DNA from: Budorcas taxicolor
Taxonomy: Eukaryota > Chordata > Mammalia > Artiodactyla > Bovidae
Direction of reading: 5' to 3'
DNA: 64,000 bases
NCBI RefSeq assembly: GCF_023091745.1
Contig: NC_068921.1
Location: forward strand, 11,984,001 to 12,048,000
Position numbers and translations under genes: made by a program. Position 1 is the stretch's first letter, and each line of letters begins with the position of its first letter. Shown here in pieces: positions 33,029-43,570 of this stretch. The notes beneath the pieces were generated by a model. That model was not told the origin of the DNA, searched no databases, and worked only from the letters and a program-made list of their open reading frames with translations.

Positions 33029-34177
33029 AAAGGGGGAGTGGTGGAAGGGAATGGGCTGCGGATGGCAAGCAAATGCTAGCAAAACTGCGGGGGAAGGCAA
33101 AAATGGGCTGTGTCTGGGGAGGAGTTTGGCTTGGGTAGAGTGCAAGCTGGGTGTTTGTAGGCTGGGGCATGCTGTGGGGGCTCTGGGTGCCAGGAAGAGT
33201 GGATTGTATTTCACCTTGGCCATGGCACAATATCTGAAGATTTCTCATCTAGGGAGACATGTTCAGAGTTGACATTTAAGAAAATTTAACTCAGCAGTCT
33301 ATGTAGAATGGATTAGAGCAGGAAGACTCTGAACCTCAAGCAAACTTCAATTTTTAGGTAAAGATTAGATATTGTAATGTTTAGGATAACTTTTATCTTC
33401 ATATACTCAAGAATACTATAAGGAAATGCTAGGTAATCAGCAGGTATACATGAATTAGAAGAAAAATTTATGAGTTATAGTCAGGCAGATAATCATATTA
33501 TCTGTATTTCTGGTGGGATACCTCTACTATGTACATGTTTCTTTGTGAATAATTTTGAGTAGACCAAATTTTTTTGATTGCTATTTTGAGTATTGTTAAT
33601 TTTTAAAGTACTGTTATTATTTAATTATGAAGTTATTTTTTTCTTTCATCCTATCATTCCCAAAGATTTGCTGTTAAAGAGGGGGTGCTATTTTTTCTGC
33701 TGAAATGCACTTTCAACTTTGTAATGTCTATTAGCGGTAAAACAGAATTCATTCCCAGTTACCAGGCTTACATCAGACCAAAGAAATTTAGAGCTGAAGG
33801 AAATACAGTATATCAGAATGCATTATGCATGCACTCGGCCTCATATCTCAGAAGGAAGACATCCTACCATGAGCGGTTGCTTTCACAAGTTAGAAATAAA
33901 ATTAGAATCATCCTACAATCATCAGACCTCTGCAAAACTGGTTGGGACAGGGAAGAATCTAATTCCTTGGACTGTTCATCCTAATCAATGTAAGTTATGA
34001 TCAAAGTGTCAACTTCTCCTCCAATAAAATGAGTTACTGTACATACTCAACATGTGTCCCCAAAATATCAAATTTAATTCAACAGCTCTTTATGAATTTT
34101 AAAATTAGTTCCCCATGCTCTATAATTAATTCTACATTTATTATACAGATTTATGATAGTGAGTAATAACACTTCAC
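33029..34177. other. unique intronic sequence
   Basis: 33030-33250 is G-rich on the plus strand; the rest is AT-rich. A 99-codon plus frame at 33685-33984 is not recognised. Confidence 0.5.
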
Positions 34178-34395
34178 ATTCATATACTACTTGTCAGTGT
34201 GCAGAGCACTTGAACATATGTTATCTCATTTGGTTTATACAGTTTTGTGAGGCAGCTGCTATGATTAGATTCATTTTACACATGGGGAGATGCAGCTTCC
34301 AAAGGATTAAATGACTCGCCTACAGACACTGGATACAACTGGAAATTAAACTCAGTTTTGGCTCCCTGGTTCACAGGTGTTCATTCTGCAGCCAC
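34178..34395 (-). mobile_element. MIR SINE
   Basis: Antisense MIR: 'gcagagcacttgaacatatg', 'ttcattttacacatggggag', 'ctggttcacaggtgttcat'. Confidence 0.75.
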
Positions 34396-34897
34396 AAACC
34401 AACACATGTAGGAAAAGCTAGGGAGTGAGAGACTTATTGCCATTCGGTCCTTTGCCAATCTAGGCAATAGTCAGCGAGTGAACAGTGAACTCACACAAAC
34501 AGAAGATTCAGCCTTCTGGAAAACACCGAAGGAGCTGGCAGCTTTTACCATCCCTCTGAAGGACCTCACAAAAGCTTTAAATGACCAAATTAATTACACA
34601 TCCATGTACTGATTCACTGATTTATCAAGAATTTATTGAGCTCTGACCAGGTATCAGATGCCCAAGCAGATGCCTAAATGGGGCATGAATTCTGCTCTTG
34701 GGAAGCTTGCCTTCTGACACACATCAAAGTAAGAGACTGCAGTGTGACCAGGGCTCGGGGATGCCATGGAGGGGTGAATTCTGATGGGGGTGGGAAGGTT
34801 GGTGCCATCTGCTCAGCCTTAAAGGATGACACAGAAGTGAGTGATGGGCAGTCCAACCAGGCAGGACAACATGAGCATGAGGGAAGGTACGAGGCAT
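34396..34897. other. unique sequence with an L2-like piece
   Basis: 34612-34730 ('caagaatttattgagctctg', 'attctgctcttgggaagctt') resembles an L2 3' end in sense orientation. The remainder is unassigned. Confidence 0.5.
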
Positions 34898-34907
34898 GGA
34901 AATGAAT

Positions 34908-35218
34908 GTTGTTGTTTTAAATTTTAACTAACTCATTTACTTTAGGCTGTGCTGCGTCTCTGTTGCTCCGAGGGCTTTTCTCTAGCTGTGGTGGCTTCTC
35001 TTGCTGCAGAGCACATGCTCCAGGGATGCGGGCTTCAGTAGTCATGGCCCGTGGACTCAGCAGTCAGGGCCCCCAGGCTCTAGAGCACAGGCTCAGCAGC
35101 CGTAGCGCACACAGGCTTAGTCGCCCCAAGCCACGTGGGATCTTTCCAGACCAGGGATCGAACCCATGTCTCCTACATTGGCAGCAGATTCCTATCCACT
35201 GGACCACCAGGAAAGCCT
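34908..35218 (-). mobile_element. CHR SINE with TSD
   Basis: Full antisense copy: ctgtgctgcgtctctgttgc to actggaccaccaggaaagc, B-box complement ccagggatcgaacccatg. Perfect 10-bp duplication ggaaatgaat at 34898-34907 and 35219-35228. Confidence 0.94.
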
Positions 35219-35228
35219 GGAAATGAAT

Positions 35229-35631
35229 ATTTAAGAGCTGTGTGGAGAGCTTCATTCTTCTCATTCTTCTGTGACTGGAGAATTTGCTTTGTCACTTGTA
35301 AGATGCATAAACAATAAAAAACACACTGGACCAGACTGGATTTTTTCCTCCAATTATTAATATAGTTATGTTGCTTATTACTGTGACATAAACTTCATAT
35401 AAACCCCAAAATACATACTTGATATACTCTGAGATTTGTCAGAGGTCATGCATATAACTTGGGGAGGAAAGATATAATTTTTATCTTTTATACCTAAATA
35501 ATTTTTTGAGATGTTTGTTTTCCTTCCTTTCTTTTCCTTCCCTCTGATTTAAGCAGATTTCATTTTTAAATAATTATCTCAGGGTAGGTATGTAACAATG
35601 CAGAAAGCAGAGGTAGATTATATCTCTTTGG
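35229..35631. other. unique AT-rich intronic sequence
   Basis: Nothing recognised. Confidence 0.5.
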
Positions 35632-38032
35632 TTCAGTTCAGTTCAGTCGCTCAGATGTGTCTGACTCTTTGAGACCCCATACACTGCAGCATGCCAGGCC
35701 TCCCTGTCCATCACCAACTCCTGGAGTCCACCCAAACCCGTGTACACTGAGTCGGTGATGCCATCCAACCATCTCATCCTCTGTCGTCCCCTTCTCCTCT
35801 TGCCTTCAATCTTTCCCAGGATCAGGGTCTTTTCCAATGAGTCAGCTCTTCCCATCAGGTGGCCACAGTACTGGAATTTCAGCTTCAACATCAGTTCTAA
35901 TGAACACCCAGGACTGATCTCCTTTACCATAGACTTGGACCTCCTTGCAGTCCAAGGGACTCTCAAGAGTCTTCCCCAACACCACAGTTCAAAAGCATCA
36001 ATTCTTCGGCGCTCAGCTTTGTTTATAGTCAAACTCTCACATCCATACATGACCACTGGAAAAACCATGGCCTTGACTAGATGGACCTTTGCTAGCAAAG
36101 TAATGTCTCTGCTTTATAATATGCTATCTAGGTTGGTCATAACTTTCCTTCCAAGGAGTAAGCGTCTTTTAATTTCATGGCTGCAGCCATCATCTGCAGT
36201 AATTTTGGAGCCCAAGAAAATAAAGTCTGTCACTGTTTCCACTGTTTCCCCATCTATTTCCCATGAAGTGATGGGACCAGATGCCATGATCTTCGTTTTC
36301 TGAATGTTGAGCTTTAAGCCAACTTTTTCACTCTCCTCTTTCACGTTCATCAAGAAGCTCTTTAGTTCTTCTTCACTTTCTGCCATAAGGGTGGTGTCAT
36401 CTGCATATCTGAGGTTATTGATATTCTCCTGGCAATCTTGATTCCAGCTTGTGCTTCTTCCAGCCCAGCGTTTCTCATGATGTACTCTGCATGTAAGTTA
36501 AATAAGCAGGGTGACAATATACAGCCTTGATACACCCCTTTTCCTATTTGGAACCAGTCTGTTGTTCCATGTCCAGTTCTAATTGTTGCTTCCTGACCTG
36601 CATACAGGTTTCTCAAGAGGCAGGTCACATGATCTGGTATTCCCATCTCTTTCAGAATTTTCCACAGTTTATTGTGATCCACATAGTCAAAGGCTTTGGC
36701 ATAGTCAATAAAGCAGAAATAGATGTTTTTCTGGAACTCTCTTGCTTTTTTTGATGATCCAGGGGATGTTGGCAATTTGATCTCTGGTTCCTCTGGCTTT
36801 CCTAAAACCAGCTTGAACATCTGGAAGTTCATGGTTCACGTATTGCTAAAGCCTGGCTTGGAGAATTTTAAGCATCACTTTACTAGCGTGTGAGATGAGT
36901 GCAATTGTGTGGTAGTTTGAGCATTCTTTGGCATTTCCTTTCTTTGGGATTGGAATGAAAACTGACCTTTTCCAGTCCTGTGGCCACTGCTGAGTTTTCC
37001 AGATTTGCTGGCATATTGAGTGTAGCACTTTCACAGCATCATCTTTTAGGATTTGAAATAGCTCACCTGGAATTCCATCACCTCTACTAGCTTTGTCCAT
37101 AGTGATGCTTCCTAAGACCCACTTGACTTCACATTCCAAGATGTCTGGCTCTAGGTGAGTGATCACACCATCGTGATTATCTTGGTCATGAAGATCTTTT
37201 TTGTACAGTTCTTCTGTGTATTCTTGCCACCTCTTCTTAATATCTTCTGCTTCTGTTAGGTCCATACCATTTCTGTCCTTTATCGAGCCCATCTTTGCAT
37301 GAAATGTTCCCTTGGTATCTCTAATTTTCTTGAAGAGATCTCTAGTCTTTCCCATTCCATTGTTTTCCTCTATTTCTTTGCATTGATCACTGAGGAAGGC
37401 TTTCTTATCTCTCCTTGCTATTCTTTGGAACTCTGCATTCAAATGGGTATATCTTTCCTTTTCCCTTTTGCTTTTCACTTCCCTTCTTTTCACAGCTATT
37501 TGTAAGGTCTCCTGAGACAGCCATTTTGCCTTCTGGCATTTCTTTTTCTTGGGGATGGTCTTGACTCCTGTCTCCTGTACAATGTCATGAACCTCCGTCC
37601 ATAGATCATCAGGCACTCTATCAGATCTAGTCCCTTAAATCTATTTCTCACTTCCACTGTATAGTCATAAGGGATTTGATTTAGGTCATACCTGAATGGT
37701 CTAGTGGTTTTCTCCACTTTTTTCAATTTCAGTCTGAATTTGGCAATCAGGAGTTCATGACCTGAGCCACAGTCGGCTCCCGGTGTTGTTTTTGCTGACT
37801 GTACACAGCTTCTGTATCTTTGGGTGTAAAGAATATAATCAGTCTGATTTCAGTGTCGACCATCTGGTGATGTCCATGTGTAAAGTCTTCTCTTGCGTTG
37901 TTGGAAGAGGGTGTTTGCTGTGACCAGTGCGTTCTCTTGGCAGAACTCTATTAGCCTTTGCCCTGTTTCATTCTGTACTCCAAGGCCAAATTTGCCTGTT
38001 AGTTTTTGGTTATTGTATTCTAAACCAGGAAT
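35632..38032 (-). mobile_element. BovB (RTE) LINE, 2.4 kb, longest copy, inactivated
   Basis: Runs from the 3' (AGTTC)n terminus (35632) back to the end of the endonuclease domain (38032). Minus-strand pieces in order: 37850-38038 endonuclease end (LYTWTSPDG); 37496-37726; 36846-37616 (256 codons, RSVFIPIPKKGNAKECSNY); 36362-36832 with RT motif A (FIDYAKAFDYVDH) and motif B (QGCILSPCLFNLHAEYIM); 36114-36386; 35643-36098 C-terminal part. Motif C, YADD, is encoded at 36407-36396, but a one-base loss near 36424 puts it in a different frame from motifs A and B. Known: BovB encodes one endonuclease-RT protein. The break pattern shows a dead, 5'-truncated copy. Confidence 0.95.
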
Positions 38033-38034
38033 TG

Positions 38035-38170
38035 GCAAATATTTTCTATAAAGAGCCAGAGAGTAAATCTTTTAGTCTTTATAGGCTATACGATCTATGT
38101 TGCAACTATCCAATTTTGCCCTTGGAGTCAGGAAATGAATGGGGCTGTGTTCCAATAAAACTTAATTCGT
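38035..38170 (+). mobile_element. hAT-like MITE fragment
   Basis: 'ggaattggcaaatattttct', 'ataaagagccagagagtaaa', 'ttgcaactatccaattttgc' and 'ctgtgttccaataaaactta' follow the order of a common old hAT-Charlie-type element. Its left end adjoins the BovB 5' truncation; its right half is missing. Confidence 0.65.
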
Positions 38171-38262
38171 GGGCACTGAAATTATAATTTCACATAATTT
38201 CCTTGTGTCACATAATTTTTTTCTTCATTTGATTTTTTTCAACCATTAAAAATGTAAAAAAT

Positions 38263-38528
38263 CAGGACTTCCCTAGTGGTCCAGAGGTTAAGAATCCGCG
38301 TGCCAGTGCATAGGACACGAGTTCGATCCCTGGTCTGGGAAGATTCCACATGTGGCGGGGGAATAAGCCCGTGCGCCACAACTACAGAGCCTTCTACGCC
38401 CTGCAACAAGAGAAGCCAACACAGTGAAACTAGAGTAGAGTAAGCCCTGCTCGCTGCAGCTAGAGAAAGCCTGCTGGCAGCAGTGAAGATCCAATACAGT
38501 CAAAAAATAAATACAATAAAATAAATAT
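38263..38528 (+). mobile_element. CHR SINE
   Basis: Full sense copy: caggacttccctagtggtcc, B box gagttcgatccctgg, A-rich tail aaaaaataaatacaataaa. Confidence 0.92.
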
Positions 38529-39321
38529 TTTTAAATTAAAATAATTTTAATATTGAAAAAAAATTTTAAGTAAAAAAAGAAAATTCCTTTAAAAAGGAAA
38601 AAGAAATTAAGATCCAGAAACATATAACTGTGGAAAGCCACTTATCAGTGGTGGGGCCAGGAAAAGGATATGGATCTCTTAGTTCCTGACCTCAGGAAGT
38701 TTCTCTGTACCCCAGGATAGAACTAAAAGTTTGGAATTCAATTCATAAAAGCCGTTCATATCCTAGTCAAAAGAAGGAAGGAACATTGACTCGGGTCTTC
38801 TGGTTAATCCGACTACACTTATAAATTATAACTTCCAAATACAGAGCAATGACGACAGGCGTTGGTTGCTGCAGTTGTTTGTTGTTGAAGTTAGCTTAAA
38901 TACTCCTCTGCCAAGCTCACAGACACCCTCGTGTGGTCACTAGAAATAACAATCCTAGCCAAACGATCACGAAAAATCTGGAGCTATTTAAAGTTAATGA
39001 TGAAGTATAGCAAGATTGGTAGATAAAATAACGTAATAATAAAAAGTCACTGTAATTATATTCTTTTAGGTCCTGGCCAATGGCCAGGGGAAAAACTATG
39101 TCAGACCAAATCTTTAAGGAGACTTAAAGATTAGAATGGATGATTACTTAAGGCTTGTTTATAATACATCTCTCTTTATAATGAAGAAAAATATTCAACA
39201 TATGTGGTGGCTGTATCGTCTCAGATTTTTGTAGGTTTTCCTCCACTGTCAGTGATTCTGAATGACACAGCGTTCTGGGACTCCATGCAATTGCTATGTG
39301 CAGGGAATTGGTATGTGTAAG
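38529..39321. other. unique AT-rich intronic sequence
   Basis: About 0.8 kb without a recognised repeat or exon. Confidence 0.5.
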
Positions 39322-39483
39322 GTAGATGGAGAAGGGGACGACAGAGGATGAGATGGTCGGATGTTATCACTGACTCAGTGGACATGAGTTGGAGCAAGCT
39401 CCAGGAGATGGTGAAGGACAGGGAGGCCTGGTGTGCTGCAGTCCATGGGGTCACAAAGAGTCAGACACAACTGAGCAACTGAA
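39322..39483 (+). mobile_element. BovB LINE 3' tail
   Basis: 'agaaggggacgacagaggat' to gagcaactgaac, the last 160 bases of BovB including the end of its ORF. Followed by a (CAA)n run. Confidence 0.88.
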
Positions 39484-39518
39484 CAACAACAGCGACAACA
39501 ACAACAACAACAACAAAA
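39484..39518 (+). repeat. (CAA)n simple repeat at a BovB 3' end
   Basis: 'caacaacagcgacaacaaca' continuing to 'acaaaagg'. The run follows directly on the BovB terminus. Confidence 0.9.
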
Positions 39519-40777
39519 GGTAGTTGAACCTGAGGGCTCTGCTGAAATGTCTCCTATGAAACCTTAACTACAGCTCAGAGGGTGGAAGTGGAAGGAAGAG
39601 AGTATATTACAGAGAAGCTGATGAGCTGCAAATGTTCAGGGTGCTCTCAACATCCACTCGACACAGTAGGTTGACTGGTGAGTTGGTTAAACGGGAGTAG
39701 GTTAGAAGGTGTCTTTTGTATTAACAGGTTGACCTAAATGAATAGGCCGTGCCCCGCCAAATTGCTCAAAGACATAGTATTTGCCCTAATACAGAAAATC
39801 GGTGACAAAAGCCCTTGGATTTATTTTTTGTGTCACAAAATAAGGATGTACTCAAAAAATGACTGAGGCATGTCAAAAAGACACGGGAACTGTCTTAAAG
39901 GGGTTCGCACTGGCTAAATCTAGAGCAACTTGAACACTAAGATAACTGAGAATGGCAATAGACATAACCTATTCAGACGGAAATTCACGATATCAAACTG
40001 AAAAAAAAACCAGAAGAACGAACGGATAAGGGAGAGTAGTTCCTCAGCTTAGAATGTCAGCAATAAATGCAGAAGGAATGACAGAACTGGGAAAAATCAC
40101 TACTTGGCAACCCCAGTAGCAACAACTGATTCAAGCAAGAATCATCAATGGATGATAAAGTTTGGTGAAAAACAAAATACCTGCCTAGTCTCAAAATGTA
40201 TGCTCAGGAGACACAGCATTAATTACAAAAAGGAAAAACAGTAACTTCACAGTGGAGAATACAGTGGAGATAACACCTTAACCACATGTTCAAAGTTAAT
40301 GTCACCAGTGGCGGGACAAATCGACAACCGGGGTGTCACCTAATAGGAGACGCTGAGGAAAACACAGAATCATTTCTGGGAAAATTCAGCCAAAGGTAAA
40401 CTGGATCTAAAATGAGAAAACATCAAATACACCCAAACCAAAGGATGTGCCACAAGGTAACTGGCTTACATGCTTCAAAAATGCCAAGGTCTGAAAGTCT
40501 GAGAAAGATGAGGACCTGTTTGTGACCAAAAGGTAACAGCGATGTTAACTAAACTGTAACAAATAATCTGGACCGTTTCCTTTTGGTAAAAAGGGTGTTG
40601 CCGGGGACATGTGAAATCTGAGTAAGTTTTAGATGTTAATGTATTATCCATGTTAACTTCCTGATTTTGAGGTCTGTGTTGTGGTTACGCAGGAGAGTGT
40701 TTTCGTTTTGAGGAAATACACACTGAAGCGTTTGGAGGTAACAGGGTATCATGTATATGACTTACTTTGAAGTGGTT
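39519..40777. other. unassigned sequence, probably an old degenerate repeat in part
   Basis: 'cttcctgattttgaggtctg', 'gtggttacgcaggagagtgt' and 'gaaatacacactgaagcg' near 40650-40740 look like the 3' end of an old mammalian interspersed repeat, which I cannot name with confidence. The rest shows no exon. Confidence 0.4.
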
Positions 40778-41090
40778 CATGGAACAATATACGTAGACAA
40801 TGGGCCCGTGGACAGAGTTGGGGAGGAAGTGAGTGGGACGGATGGAGAAAGAAGCATCGACACATATACACTATTGTGTGTGAAATGGATAGTTGGTGAG
40901 AAGTTGCTGTAACACAGGGAGCCTAGTCCAGTGCTCTGCGATGACCTAGGGAGGTGGGATGAGGGAAAGGGAGGGAGGCTCAAGGGGGAGGGGATATACG
41001 TATAATTACGGCTGATTCACGATGCTTTATGGCAGAAGCAACACAACATTGTAAAGATTAAAAAACAAAAAATTTTAAAAAAGGAAAAAA
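40778..41090 (+). mobile_element. L1 3'-UTR fragment
   Basis: Sense L1: 'gatggagaaagaagcatcga', 'atagttggtgagaagttgct', 'caacacaacattgtaaag' and an A-rich tail from 41057. Confidence 0.8.
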
Positions 41091-41249
41091 TACATAGAGA
41101 GAAAGATTAAAATAAGCAAACAGTTTTAAAAGATATAATTAGAGCTGGTAAAGAAAAACAAAAGAGTAAATTACTTAGGTGTACCTGAGAAGAGAAATTA
41201 TAAATAGAGCTTGGATTTAAGGATCTCAGGGGGAATGCTTTTTCTTTCT

Positions 41250-41520
41250 GGAATTTTTTTTTTAATTGAAGGATAACTGCCTTACAGAATTTTGTTGCTT
41301 TCTGTCAAACCTCAACATGAATCAGCCACAGGCGTACATATGTCCCCTCCCTCTTGAAACTCCCTCCCATCTCCCTTCCCAAACCACCTCTCTAGGTTGA
41401 TACAGAGCCCCTGCTTGAGTTCCCTGAGCCATACAGCAAATTCCCATTGGCTATCTATTTTACATACGGTAATGTAAGTTTCCATGGGACTCCCTCCATA
41501 CATCTCACCATCTCCTTCTG
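41250..41520 (-). mobile_element. L1 3'-UTR fragment
   Basis: Antisense L1 with a poly(T) start (41255-41264): 'ttgaaggataactgccttac', 'caacatgaatcagccacagg', 'cattggctatctattttaca'. Faces the preceding L1 end tail to tail, 160 bp apart. Confidence 0.82.
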
Positions 41521-41835
41521 TCACTTTTATTATCAGCTACCTTTGGTGAACATATGTTCCTATCTAACTCACCAAAGATGAAAAGACACAGTGAAAAACT
41601 CAGAGGTGGCTTTATTTATAGATATGTATAATTTATAACTATGATATTCATAATTTTATATAAATAGATATAAAATTAAAATTATATATTCATTTACAAA
41701 CACATCTAAATATTTCTTGAGCTGGGCTTGATGAGGAGTTAAATTTGGAATCTTCAGGTGTGCTGCTGTTTAATCTCAAGAGCAGTCAGTAGCTTAGCCT
41801 TCCTAAAGAGATGTCCAGCTGATTTTTACACTTCT
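41521..41835. other. unique AT-rich sequence
   Basis: Contains a degenerate (TA)-rich block at 41610-41695. Confidence 0.5.
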
Positions 41836-41848
41836 AAGTACAATAATT

Positions 41849-42045
41849 GGGCTTCCTGGGTGGTGCTAGTGGTGAAAAACCCAATGTGGGTTCAATCCCT
41901 CGGAAAGGAAGATCCCTGGAGGAGGGCATGGCAACCCACTCCAGTATTCTTGCCTGGAGAATCTCATGGACAGAAGAGCCTGGTGGGCTACAGTCCATAG
42001 GGTTGCAAAGAGTTGGACAAGACTGAAGTGACTCAGCACACACAC
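41849..42045 (+). mobile_element. Bov-tA SINE with perfect TSD
   Basis: Perfect 13-bp duplication aagtacaataatt at 41836-41848 and 42046-42058. The head lacks about 20 bases after 'gtgaaaaacc'. Confidence 0.93.
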
Positions 42046-42143
42046 AAGTACAATAATTATGAGCTACAGGATAGGGGGGAAAAATCACATTTTAGTATTA
42101 GAACTAAGGTGACAATAATAGCTATTATTTATTTCTGTGAAAT

Positions 42144-42253
42144 GGAGAAGGAAATGGCAACCGAATCCCAGGTTCAGAGGAGCCTGGTTGGCTGCCGTCC
42201 ATGGGGTCGCACAGGCTCGGACACGACTGAAGCGACTTAGCAGCAGCAGTAGC
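42144..42253 (+). mobile_element. Bov-A2 SINE, 5'-truncated, with TSD
   Basis: Only the second monomer and the (AGC)n tail. Flanked by atttctgtgaaat (42131-42143) and attgctgtgaaat (42254-42266), one mismatch. Confidence 0.9.
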
Positions 42254-42276
42254 ATTGCTGTGAAATAGCCTTTATA

Positions 42277-42360
42277 TGTTGGGTTGGCCTAAAAGTTCAT
42301 TCAGGTTTTTCTGTAACATCTTATGGAAAAATCCAAATGAACTTTCCGGCCAACGCAATA
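42277..42360. mobile_element. mariner-type MITE, near-perfect hairpin
   Basis: Two 40-bp arms (42277-42316 and 42321-42360) are inverted complements with few mismatches around the 4-base loop catc. Ends read tgttgggttggcctaaaag and ccggccaacgcaata. This is the solo palindromic mariner (Tc1/mariner, TA target) common in ruminants. No transposase. Confidence 0.9.
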
Positions 42361-42566
42361 TTTGCTGTGGGTTTTATGTGTTAACTCAAGCCAGACTTAG
42401 AGCACATGAATTTGTTTCTGAGATTATGTCAGGGCTTTCTCTTTCTGGGGCAATGACTTTTATGTAAATATGATGGCAGAATGGTTGAGGTCATGATGAC
42501 TCACAATCAAATGCAGCACTTTCCCCTTTGACTAGCACAAAACCCACACAAGTTTTAGATTCTCCT

Positions 42567-42838
42567 CCTGCTGCTGCTAAGTCGCTTCAGTCGTGTCCGA
42601 CTCTGTGCGACCCCATAGATGGCAGCCCACCAGGCTCCCATGTCCCCGGGATGCTCCAGGCAAGAATACTGGAGTAGGTTGCCATTTCCTTCTCCAATGC
42701 ATGAAAGTGAAAAGTGAAAGTGAAGTCGCTCAGTCATGTCCGACTCTTAGCGACCCCATGGACTGCAGCCTACCAGGCTCCTCCATCCATGGGATTTTCT
42801 AGGTAAGAGTACTGGAGTGGGGTGCCATTGCTTTCTCC
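42567..42838 (-). mobile_element. Bov-A2 SINE with TSD
   Basis: Full antisense dimer with a short (CTG)n start. Linker 'gaaagtgaaaagtgaaagtg'. Perfect 12-bp duplication ttagattctcct at 42555-42566 and 42839-42850. Confidence 0.95.
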
Positions 42839-42850
42839 TTAGATTCTCCT

Positions 42851-43189
42851 AGCAGGGCTCTATAGATGCTGTTCTTTATGGAAAGGATTATTCAACCCAT
42901 ACCAGCTATGTGAAACATAAGGCCTTTAATAGCCTTTAAGATAGACATCTAAAAGGAAGAAAATAATAAAAATTATCCAGTATTAGTTCTTTTCATTGAA
43001 GGGAAAACCCATTGCAATATCATCAGAGCACTGTCAAGAGAGACTTGACAATTTCATTCTGAACCCCAGCAACTGGAAAGTCCATGAGAAAACTGTAACT
43101 AGAATATTTATTCCTGCCTTACATGTACTTAGAAAACCAAGCACATATTTATGAAGTACTCAGTCTAGGAATTAAACAAAAGGTAACAT
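42851..43189. other. unique AT-rich sequence
   Basis: Nothing recognised. Confidence 0.5.
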
Positions 43190-43570
43190 TGATGGATGCT
43201 ATGCTTTTGAACTGTGGTGCTGGAGAGGAGTCTTGAGAGTCCCTTGGACAGCAAGGAAATCAAACCAGTCAATCCTAAAGAAAATCAACCCTGAATATTC
43301 ACTGGAAGGACTGATGGTGAGGCTAAAGCTCCAATACTTTGGCCACCTGATGTGAAGATTTGACTCATTGGAAAAGACCCTGATGCTGGGAAAGACTGAA
43401 GACAAAAGGAGAAGGGAGGCGGTAGAGGGTGAGATAGTTAGATAGCATCATCAACTCAATGGACATGAATTTGAGCAAACTCCGGAGATGGTGGAGGACA
43501 GAGGAGTCTAGTGTGCTGCAGTCCATGGGGTTGCAAAGAATCAGACATGACTTAGCAACTGAGCAACAAT
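43190..43570 (+). mobile_element. BovB LINE 3' fragment
   Basis: Sense: 'gcttttgaactgtggtgctg' through 'gaaaagaccctgatgctggg' to 'cttagcaactgagcaacaa'. More diverged than the long copies. Confidence 0.9.

Noticed and set aside
32639..33223. 194-codon minus-strand open frame
   Set aside because: The middle third is a Bov-tA translation (32824-33028); the outer parts are proline/serine-rich random sequence.
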